The position numbers were made by a program, and so were the translations under genes. The notes below the pieces were generated by a model. That model was not told the DNA's origin and searched no databases. It worked only from the letters and a program-made list of their open reading frames with translations. Source: Alitta virens (taxonomy: Eukaryota > Annelida > Polychaeta > Phyllodocida > Nereididae). Taken from it: a stretch of DNA of 64,000 nt. Where the stretch lies: positions 41,574,753-41,638,752 of the forward strand of contig OW028575.1 in the NCBI GenBank assembly GCA_932294295.1. The letters run 5' to 3'. How positions within the stretch are numbered: position 1 is the stretch's first letter; every line of letters begins with the position of its first letter. This document shows, one piece after another, positions 52,501 to 61,313 of the stretch.

Positions 52501-52788
52501 GGTGGGCTCCTCATCTTGATAAGAATCGTCGTCTCTCAATGAGTCGTTGAGAAAAATACTTTTTCTTAGGTAGTCACTTGGCGTTGATCTTCCCCTGGTC
52601 CCGTAACGAGTGCTGATTCCCCTGGTGGGAGTACTGGAAGAGCTCCCTACCGGCGTACTGCACCTGGAGTTGCTGTTACTGTGATCAGATTCATTGCTGA
52701 AAATCTTCGGCTTTTTCAACAAATAAGATCGTCCCAACGTGACCGATTTGGGAGGCCTCCCACGACCACGTCTGCCCCTGCTTGACAT
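40769..52788 (-). CDS. BPTF: Nucleosome-remodelling factor subunit BPTF/NURF301
   Basis: It is the large scaffold of the ISWI-containing NURF remodeller and reads H3K4me3 and acetylated H4. Exons in transcript order: 52788-51785, 51448-51328, 50890-50769, 50502-50297, 50133-49916, 49790-49262, 49163-48939, 48711-48328, 48031-47889, 47614-45640, 45544-45406, 45318-45036, 44882-44756, 44641-44378, 44224-43508, 43420-43219, 43131-42948, 42825-42611, 42295-42122, 41486-41291, 41132-41048, 40959-40769. All phases close at 2567 residues (human about 3000). Order: AT-hook RGRGRPPK (about 5-17), DDT domain (about 175-240), PHD1 HCRNCHK...HCNICVAH (about 330-375), the KHQHNED and FKWNGSAYG region (about 825-865), Asp/Glu-rich tract (about 1330-1370), the [19 protein letters not shown] region (about 1570-1630), Q/T/A-rich activation-like region (1690-2200), PHD2 and PHD3 (about 2335-2445), bromodomain with Asn in [14 protein letters not shown] (about 2455-2560). 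Confidence 0.96.
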
Positions 52789-53031
52789 TTTGCTATTCAA
52801 TGTCGATCAAAGAAACGGGTGCAAGCACTTAGTTTCACTTTCACCTGACAGGAATGATGTAACTCATTATTTTCGGTTCCCATGTTGAAATTTTCGTGAG
52901 GCCGCCATTTTACTTACGAATGGTCACGTGACTAGGTTTATGACCTCCTCCTGACCCAATTTACAGGCCATATGGCGTGAAATTCACAGGATCCAGTCTG
53001 TGATCAATTGACCATCATTTACTAGTGAAAT
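52789..53031. promoter_or_regulatory. Probable bidirectional promoter, BPTF / AIMP2
   Basis: A perfect 10-bp palindrome GTCACGTGAC (E-box, USF/MITF/TFEB type) lies at 52923-52932. A YY1-type sequence GCCGCCATTT lies at 52901-52910. Both are typical of TATA-less housekeeping promoters. BPTF begins at 52788 on the minus strand; the proposed AIMP2 first exon ends at 53034 on the plus strand. Confidence 0.6.
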
Positions 53032-53034
53032 ATG
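53032..53034 (+). other. AIMP2: Candidate AIMP2 first exon ending in the start codon
   Basis: ATG here is followed at once by GTGAGTATG, a consensus donor. The acceptor TGTTCCAG at 56471-56478 precedes ACGAACAACAAA, which continues in frame into ATG at 56491. Splicing would give MTNNKMSVSQG. The intron would be 3.4 kb. Position next to the divergent promoter supports it. Not proven without transcript data. Confidence 0.4.
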
Positions 53035-53792
53035 GTGAGTATGTGAGCTCAGTATAGCTGCTAGGACGAGACAACCATCCAACAAAGACCCGCATGCATC
53101 GATTACGGAGCGCGTTTCGCAAACGCTTCTGCGATGTCAGTTCGATTTTCATTGGACACATGGGATCAGAATAAAATGGGACTTCTTCCAGTCAAAGTCG
53201 CCACATCACGCTCTCTTAGCCACACTTTCGCATGACACGTGCTGGGCCTGACTTGTCCACTTGACTAGATTGTCAGTGTTAGCTTTTAGGTGCACCTTTT
53301 GATGATTTGGCTAAAAATTAGGGCAATGAGAATTGTTTAACGGAAGTGGGCTGGGGCCAATCAGGGACTCCCTTACAACAGCTCTTGGGCCGTCTTGGAT
53401 AGAAGTCTCGTGCAATCCCGTGAGAAAACGCGATATTACACTTCATACATGTGCATGTGGTGACCGAGATGTTGTCTGTGAATGGACCGGCCGTAATGTA
53501 CAAATTAAACCCTTATTACGGCGGAAGAATAGAGACAGACATCCCGCCATGTATATATAGACTTCCTAATTATCATTCACATATTGAGGTGAGAGAATTA
53601 TAGTTGACTATGCACCTATGCCGTAACTTTTCGTGGCCATATTAAGTTATATTATAATAGTTTTAAGCCAGCTGATTAAATTTGGAGAATACAAGTCATT
53701 TCGGCGACACGTAAATTCGTCGACGCAAATTCGACTAAGTCGTTACTAGTGGGCTTACAAATTCGTTGACCGAACAATTCGGGTGGCAGACG

Positions 53793-54190
53793 AAACGGCT
53801 AAATGCGAAAACGTCTACAACCATAACGTCAACACCCAAAACGGCTACACGACTCTAACCAAAATGTCTACACCAATATTCGGGGACATTACCAAAGCGT
53901 AAACATGCTTTTTCAGTACTCAACCGTTAACAATGATACCAAAACGGCTACAGCCAAATTACCAAAACGTCTACAGCTGTAAAATAACTGTTAGTGACTT
54001 GTATTGATCTGCCCCTTGTTGTCATCATGAAAGTAGACGTTTTTGTGTATAAAAGTGTAGACGTTTTTGTTTATGAAAGTGTAGCCGTTTTTGGTGTATG
54101 AACGTGTAGCTGTTTTGGGCAATTTATGGCTGTAGACGTTTTGGGAATACCACAAAATTTTGTTAAGCCGTTTTCGCGTGTAGCCGTTTT
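53793..54190. repeat. Foldback region built from a 12-bp motif in two opposite arrays
   Basis: Variants of AAAACGKCTACA occur about seven times in forward orientation at 53793-53980 (for example 53838, 53861, 53941, 53964). About seven reverse-complement variants (TGTAGMCGTTTT) occur at 54033-54190 (for example 54055, 54081, 54131, 54179). The switch is clean, near 54000. Subterminal repeats of this kind mark the ends of some DNA transposons, so this may be a compact non-autonomous element. Termini and target duplication were not resolved. Confidence 0.7.
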
Positions 54191-55099
54191 CACTGGCATT
54201 CGAACAACTCATAATCGTATAAAATTGATAGAAACAATTAAGTCAAACATCACTTCTATGACCGCTAGGCCTATAGGCAATTTTGTTGACAACAATGTAA
54301 TGCGTCCAGTTACCATTTCGTTAACAAATCATTCTATTGGCTACATTTCAGTTTTCTGAATCTTGAAAAGCACACAATTCATAAAAAAATAAATTCTTGT
54401 GCATTACCAATATAATAACAAGTGATTAACTTGTCAACAATATGGTCTGTCCAGGGCATTTATTGTCAGTACCACCATCATGTCGAAGGGCTGACTGTCA
54501 ACAAATTGGTGGTCAACGATTTTTAATGTCAACAGCTCGTTCCGATACCTGGTGAACGAGTTGTGTATAGTCAACCCGGTGACAAACCAACCTGCAAAAA
54601 CCCCTGGAATTTGCTCACAGTGATAGTGAGCACCCAAGCCTTGAATGCAAAGCCCTTCTAGGACATTCCATTAATTTTTTATCAAAAGGGGGGAGTCCAC
54701 CCCTGGATCTGTCTTTGCTGTAGTCTATACACAGTTATTCTATAAGTACTAATAATATAACATATCTAGTAAGTTATTAGAGATTGTGCGTAGTAATCGC
54801 ACTACTTCGCGCATAGATGACGCGCATAGACATTTCCCTCCCCGATTTCAGGGGAGCAGCATATAGTGGATTTTCACAGAAAGTTCTCTATATGTCCACC
54901 AGGTGGCTATGACAGAATACTGCAATTATATTGGCTGAAAATGTTTGCGTCCTTGATTCTGATTGGCTAGAGCAGAGTGCACCCTAGCAGCAGTATTTTT
55001 AGTGCATTTTAATGTATATTTGACATCTTTTCATGCAATAGGTTTCTGTTATTTCCCTGAGAAAAATATTTTTACGGAATCAGTTAGTTATGATCTACT

Positions 55100-55730
55100 A
55101 TGAGTGATAAGAGGAGAGGAAAGACTTATGTCATGCTGAATTCAGGGCTGCTCAGTGAAAAACTCTTATCAGTTATGAGAAAAGCCGGTGCGAAGGATCT
55201 TGACCCGACTTTTGGGAGAAACTGCAATCTGTTTTTTTTTTGTTTTTTTAAGATATCAGTTGTGAATTGCAATGAAAAGTATGTTAGATTATTTGTCCAG
55301 AAAGTGAATGGTGAGTGTCCAAAAACTGTAACATTAGAGCATATATGTATAACACAATGTTTGTTCACTTTGAGGTTGTGGCTGAGGGTTGCTGCATGTT
55401 GGGGAGGTATATTTTAGGGATGTGCTGCTGGCATGTTGAAAGCTGAGCAGCTGCAGAGAAGGAGGGCAAGGGAAGTGAGTGGGTGTTGAACTTGTGCTGC
55501 CTGAACCAGAAGTTGTCTGGCTATTCCTAACTGAGATGCAGGTGATAGCAGCAGCATCAGCTGCCTCTTGAGAGAAGCATGGGACCTGCTCTTTCTCAGG
55601 CTATAGGATTTTGCAAAAGGAAAATCACAGGAAAAGACTTGGAGACTATGGAGAAAGCTCTGTCTAATCCTGATCCACTGGTTGAATGTTCAACTGAGCA
55701 GAAAGTGGAGGTGAAATTGTGTTCTCTTTT
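55100..55730 (+). other. Unrecognised open stretches, possibly a relic
   Basis: A 105-codon open frame starts at 55100 (MSDKRRGKTYVMLNSG) and a second, from 55579, begins MGPALSQAIGFCKRK and stays open for about 50 codons. Both are richer in GC and coding-like than their flanks. Neither shows a domain I recognise and they are not joined by obvious splice sites. They could be remnants of a transposon or lost gene. Confidence 0.3.
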
Positions 55731-56490
55731 TTTTTTACATTATGAACACTGAAAGGTATGGTTTGCGAAACCATGTGATTCTGCTTTTCATTCATTTCTG
55801 TGAAATTCTAGGACATTAACTGTGCTGTAGCCTTGACCACTATTGCACACTGATCATCAAGTAAATTTTGTTGTTCAGTAGTTATATCCTATGACAGTTG
55901 GTTGTCTGTGGTAGTAGTTCACTGAAATGAGTCACACCTGGCCTCTTTATAAACAAGCAGTCATGTAAGGATTAAGAATTCTCTCTGTAGTTTGTTGTTG
56001 GGTTATGATGGGTTGTAGCCTTGTTGTAATTGTAAGATCTAAAAAGGAAATTATTATAGACTGTACAGTGAGGCACTGTTGTGTATATAAATGAAAGAAT
56101 AATAAAAAAAATTGAGAGCTGGTTGATGACAGTTGCTATGGATACAGTACATAACAGAAAATGAGTACCTCACCAAATTTGCACAATTTCAGCCAAATTT
56201 TTCATATGTGCTGATTTCAATAGGGATTGATTGACATTGTAATTTGTTAGATTGTATACTATATGTACTACTTGAGTACATTTACTAAAATGGCAAATAT
56301 CATGACAATATAGTGTACGTGTACTAGCGTACCGCTCCCATGGCACAAAGAAAACTATTTTTCATCCATGCAAAGTGCAGTTTACCCGGATAATTAAAAA
56401 AAGAGGGTTAACTGTAAATTCAAAATACTGCGCACTGCCCATTCATTGTTTCTGAAATTGTATTTTATTGTGTTCCAGACGAACAACAAA

Positions 56491-57953
56491 ATGAGCGTTT
56501 CCCAGGGATCTGGAGCAGCCCAAAACAATGTCATTGACGAGAAAGCTGGCTTAGAGTTGGAGAAGAGGCAGCATACCATCTTGGAGCGCCTGTCACATCT
56601 GCAACAAGAGGTCAACCAGTTGGTGGCTTCATCTGAACCTGCAGCCGAAACATCCTCTGCGTCTGTTACATTGTCAACCGGTTCAGCTTCCTCATCATCC
56701 ATCACTCTCTCCAAAACCCCAAATACCGAGGCCTTCTCTGTAAGTAAACATCATTAAACCAGCTATTATTCACATGATGATAAAATGTAATACGACATCC
56801 TACAGGACATATTATATGGAACTTAGACTAGTTGTCAATTTTCAAATTCTTCAAACAGATATTTGTTTTACCTCTTAGTATAATGGCAACCATGTATACA
56901 ACAACAAAATTTACAACAAACAAATTTCCCATTTTCTAACAGTCTGTTTTAAAAATGTTAGACAGTATCATGTTGAATTATGACTTCGGGTCTTAGGTGC
57001 ACATGTAGTGAATTGATATGTTTGCCTCATTTCAGAGCACTGGCCTATTGGACGTCGTCATAAATGCCAATCCGAGCAACCCGCCTTTGTCAGTGATAGT
57101 GCTTTCGGAAATTTTGGCAGAGCAAGTGAAACTTTTACGATCATGCCACACTCATTCGTCAGCAGTATCCGCAACTCCAGAGAAACTCAAATCCTTTGAT
57201 GGTGTGAATGGCAGTTTATTAGAGGACAGGAACAAATACCAAGCAGCTATCACCTTGATTTGGAAAGATGGTATGTACACTGAAACCTCCATTTTATATA
57301 GCAATAATTAGTTCAGTGTGAAAAGTTCAATAAATGTGATAAAATTGTTTGTCTAAGTTCAGCTGACTTTTTATAGTGAAACTAGCTTATTTGTCAAAGA
57401 GAGATAAAAGTGCAAAACTATTTTTTATCTTTTATGGATTTGCTTGACCAGGGGGAGGGGGGCTTTATGAGATATGATGATTGATTTTATTCACCTGTAT
57501 AGTCCATGGCATCTTAATTTTCTCGGCAGAACAATGATGTGCTACTGTTTGTATTTTTCAGTGAAACATGGGACAAATATGATGGTCAGCCCTCAGGCAC
57601 AGACGTGTATTGAAGGTGAAAGTAATGTCGCCCGCTACCTGGCTCGTCTTCTTAACCCCGCGTATGATAGCACTGATGCAGTGACTGCCACAAACATTGA
57701 CCAATGGCTCGACCAGGCCTCTCAGTTTGTGTCTGGTTCAAATAAAGAAAGATCTGCTGTCCTCCGTTCTGTGAATGCACAGCTGGGCAAGTCAAAATGG
57801 TTAGTCGGAGGTCAGTTGTCACTTGCTGACATTGTCCTCTGGTCGGCCATACAACAGACTGGCCAAGCGGATTCTGTGCCTGGTAATGTCAAGAAATGGG
57901 TACAAACATGTAACAATACTAAATTCTTCAAAAATGCCTTGCAGCTAGTGTAA
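56491..57953 (+). CDS. AIMP2: Multi-tRNA-synthetase complex scaffold AIMP2 (p38/JTV1)
   Basis: AIMP2 is the core scaffold of the cytosolic aminoacyl-tRNA synthetase complex. Exons: 56491-56739 (coding may start 12 nt upstream, at 56479, if spliced to the candidate first exon), 57036-57270, 57562-57953. From 56491 the product has 291 residues (human 320). An N-terminal coiled coil with heptad leucines (LELEKRQHTILERLSHLQQEV, residues about 20-41) is followed by a Ser/Thr-rich linker, the conserved LDVVINANPSNPPLS and CHTHSS segments, TLIWKD, then a GST-C-like domain with IEGESNVARYL, LGKSKWLVGGQLSLADIVLW and a KKWVQTCNN end. The N-terminal LysRS-binding peptide known from vertebrates was not found in this exon or upstream. 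Polyadenylation signal at 58100. Confidence 0.92.
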
Positions 57954-58099
57954 TATTAGACTTTAGGTTTAAATAAGAATTCTTCATACTCAAACTATGG
58001 AATGCCCTGATTCTCCTTAAGTATTTTTTCTGATAACCTGAAAGTTTTAATTTCAACAGCATAAAAATTGTGTGTAAACCTAGAGAGCAATATTGGTGC

Positions 58100-58105
58100 A
58101 ATAAA
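58100..58105 (+). terminator. AIMP2 polyadenylation signal
   Basis: AATAAA, 147 nt after the AIMP2 stop codon. Confidence 0.65.
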
Positions 58106-58509
58106 TTAATAATTTTGTTGACTCTATTTGTGGTTTGTTTTTATAAATCGCACTCAGGAAAGGTACCCCAGGCAAATCACACGAAGTTGGTGTATTATCA
58201 AAATGTATTCATGTGGCACATGTGGTCAGAGCTGTCTAACGGAAACAATTTAGATGGGCTTCCTCTGTTCACGGTGTATGACGTTGACTCATATGGAGTG
58301 TGAAAAAAGTTTACCTTGTTCAGAAGCACTTTTCATAGCTTAATTGATGTGTACACACCATTTCTCTAGTAAACAAAACCCTTGTGGTTGGTGGTTGTAT
58401 CCATTGCAACCAAATTTAACCCTTTTTGAATTAAAGGCCTGACCTCATTGGTCAGGAATAATAGTGGTGTGGTCAGCTGAGGTCTGGGTCTTTGCTGAAA
58501 TAGCCAAAA

Positions 58510-59090
58510 AAGAAGAAAAACAACTGAATCAACTACTAGATAACATAATAAAACGCACACTAATGACACCCCAATGACTCCCCAAACCACACCAAGAGAA
58601 GCATTATACCTAGAAACAGGCATGATAGACCTAAAAACCCAAATAGATTTCAATAGAATTAAAATTCTATGATAAACTATGGACAGAAAATAACAATTTC
58701 AAGAAGATAATAAAACCAAATGGCTGACCGAAACCGAGAAGGATCACAGGATATGAAATCCAAATCAATGAATAAGACAAAAAAATGCACAAAAAAGCTA
58801 ATCAACACTTGGGCAAGAAGTATGTTCACTGACAATCTTAAGAGATCAGGAAAAAACACAAGCAAAATCCAACACTTCACCACAAGACAACATTATGTAG
58901 AACTCTTAACATCAAGAGCTACAAGAGTACACAAAGAAACTTACAAGACAGTATCATTTTCAGAACAAAATCACGAATGCCAGAAATGAAAGATAACTAT
59001 AAAAACAAATACCAAAACAATATGCAGACTATGCCGAAAACACATACTAAAACAAATTATTAGGGCTCTGTATCGATACCTTTTTTATAA
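58510..59090 (+). mobile_element. Decayed non-LTR retrotransposon 3' fragment
   Basis: The plus strand encodes TPREALYLETGMIDLKTQI near 58580-58650, and, across a stop and frame changes, FRTKSRMPEMKDNYKNKYQ near 58960-59010. These resemble the C-terminal part of LINE reverse-transcriptase proteins, where a TP-x-x-ALY-x-E-x-G segment precedes an R-T-R-M-x-x-x-K-x-N-(F/Y)-K-x-K-Y segment and a Cys-rich end. Codon use is A-rich and unlike the neighbouring genes. Family (CR1, L2 or other) not assigned. The rest of 58106-59678 shows nothing recognisable. Confidence 0.55.
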
Positions 59091-59678
59091 ATAAATTCCT
59101 GCAACCTTGTGTGTCGCCAGATTAACCGTGCCTTCATTCAGAAACCCAAAAACGCATACTAGATACAATGCCAAAAACTACACAGAAATGAAAACCTAAT
59201 AATGTAAGGAGTATGAAATTCACTCCAATAGTGCATATATGATCTATGCAGATGAGCTGCAAATAAAATCCTGAAGATAATAAAAAAATACTGGGAAGAA
59301 AATGTGAACCAAAATTAACATGCAGTCCTTTTATTTCAAAGGACACCCGTAAGCTGGTCCGGCATACCCCAAGCAAGCATGCATGCCAAGGCAGGATGCT
59401 CTAGTAGCTTCTTTGCCCTAAAAGAACATGTTGAGTGACTAATGCGAAAAAGAACATAATACATACTGGGGAGCTATTGAATGTTTACGACTGGTTGTGC
59501 TATGTTTTTACTCCAGCAAAAGTTGGGAGTAGGGGTGGGGTGTAAGCTTCAGACCGAGGTCTAATTGGTTCAGAGATCGGCTTCCAGTCTTGTACGGGGG
59601 TCGAGTAAATTGTCACATGCGATTTCTCGTTCCAGCCAACTCGAGCCGGTGTTCGGTTAAAAATCTCATCACCAGAGT

Positions 59679-60302
59679 CACTCGAGTAACCTGTGTAGCT
59701 TAATCGAATACGCTGCAAGAGTCATCTCGGCATCTGCATCAACATAATAGTAATACGTATGTGGAACCCCACACCCTACCATGGTTCAGCATTATATGGT
59801 GTTCCATCATGGCCATTGTCTCATTCTCATCAGGCACTCGAGTAACCTGTGTAGCTTAATCGAATACGCTGCAAGAGTCATCTCGGCATCTGCATCAACA
59901 TAATAGTAATACGTATGTGGAACCCCACACCCTACCATGGTTCAGCATTATATGGTGTTCCATCATGGCCATTGTCTCATTCTCATCAGGCACTCGAGTA
60001 ACCTGTGTAGCTTAATCGAATACGCTGCAAGAGTCATCTCGGCATCTGCATCAACATAATAGTAATACGTATGTGGAACCCCACACCCTACCATGGTTCA
60101 GCATTATATGGTGTTCCATCATGGCCATTGTCTCATTCTCATCAGGCACTCGAGTAACCTGTGTAGCTTAATCGAATACGCTGCAAGAGTCATCTCGGCA
60201 TCTGCATCAACATAATAGTAATACGTATGTGGAACCCCACACCCTACCATGGTTCAGCATTATATGGTGTTCCATCATGGCCATTGTCTCATTCTCATCA
60301 GG
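59679..60302. repeat. 156-bp tandem array, 4 copies
   Basis: Copies start at 59679, 59835, 59991 and 60147, each beginning CACTCGAGTAACCTGTGTAG and ending TCTCATTCTCATCAGG. I see no differences among copies by eye. The array therefore expanded recently or is homogenised. It precedes the foldback element upstream of GAA. Confidence 0.95.
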
Positions 60303-60403
60303 CATCTTTGATGAGACTAATGGATTTATTAGCCTGATCCTAAGTGGACCATGGCCACACAATCGATTGCTACTGGCTATAGGGATTGGGCCATCTATTG
60401 ACA

Positions 60404-61160
60404 CAAAGAATAACTACCAAGAAGCGCCACTCCCTATACTTCACATTGTAAATGCCTGCGCCTCCTGCATAGATTTGCCAATTTCACATGAACAACAAAT
60501 AAAATGTAATTGCCACATTATTTCATTGTCATAATGAGGCACGGAGCTAAATGTTTACTATATACATGTACGAGGTCAACAAACAAAATCTGAACGCTAC
60601 CGTGTCCGTATCATGGCATATGACGTCATAATCGGCCAGTATGATGTCTCAATTGTACCGATTGTTCTCTGTTCATGACGTAATCAGCTCGGTTAACAAT
60701 GCGCCTCCTTTTCCCTTTAGGCATTGAGGGCGGGGGCCTAGGGTAGTGGTAGCGCTCTGGGCTTCCAACCGCTGGGTCCCGGGTTCAGTTCCCGGTCGTG
60801 CCTAAGTTGGATGGCTGTTTCATCCTTCGTCTCATTGCCATGGTCCATGCCTGTCCTAATTAGCCCATCAGGTGCAGAAATACAGGACGTAAAGCCCTAA
60901 TCACCCACCCACCCTTTAGGCATAGCACGTGCTATTTACGAGAGTGCAGGTTTGATACTTATTATTCTTTGACACAATCGTGACGTCGCCAATGAAATAA
61001 TGTGGAAATTACATTTTATTGTGTTGTTCATGTGAAATTGGCAAGTCTACGCACTTGACTGGAAGTTTCTGAATGAATTTTATTATCCACTAGGGGCGTT
61101 ATAGAACTCCGGGGCGTTTACGAAGTATAGGGAGTGGCGCTTCTTGGTAGTTATTCTTTG
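60404..61160. mobile_element. Foldback element with long imperfect inverted arms
   Basis: The left arm starts CAAAGAATAACTACCAAGAA (60404) and the right arm ends with its exact complement at 61160. A further matching block, TTGCCAATTTCACATGAACA near 60475 versus its complement near 61040, continues to a shared AATAATGTGG-type block. The 757-bp element has no transposase frame and encloses the SINE at 60728-60917. Three CRE-like TGACGT sites lie inside (about 60621, 60676, 60981). Confidence 0.8.
60728..60917 (+). mobile_element. tRNA-derived SINE
   Basis: The A box TAGGGTAGTGGTAGCGC and B box GGGTTCAGTTCCC (60781-60793) stand at normal tRNA spacing, with an anticodon-like loop reading TCC. 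The tRNA-like part is followed by an unrelated body ending in CACCCACCCACCC. It sits in the loop of the foldback element, so it inserted there later, or travels with it. Confidence 0.8.
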
Positions 61161-61261
61161 CCAAATTTAACCGACTGGTGTCTCCCTCTTCTGTTGAAAA
61201 GTTGAGACATAATTGTTTTCAGTGCGCATGTGCGGCGTAACTGGGTCACGTCTAGGTCATG

Positions 61262-61267
61262 CACGTG
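61262..61267 (+). promoter_or_regulatory. E-box near the GAA start
   Basis: CACGTG in the context GCACGTGATG, 47 bp upstream of the GAA start codon, with a TCACG half-site at 61246-61250. CLEAR elements (GTCACGTGAC) direct TFEB control of lysosomal genes in vertebrates; this site matches only partly. Confidence 0.4.
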
Positions 61268-61313
61268 ATGATGTTTTGATACTTTGCCTTGACTCTTGAA
61301 GTGAAGACGGAGG

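Larger units (their letters stand above)
53035..56478 (+). other. Putative AIMP2 intron 1 / upstream region
   Basis: It contains the motif-array foldback at 53793-54190 and the unrecognised open stretches at 55100-55730. Otherwise AT-rich with nothing recognised. If AIMP2 instead begins at an unseen exon, part of this is intergenic. Confidence 0.4.

Noticed and set aside
60732..60805. A genuine tRNA gene
   Set aside because: A and B boxes are good, but the acceptor ends do not pair convincingly, an unrelated tail follows and it sits in a foldback element: a SINE head.
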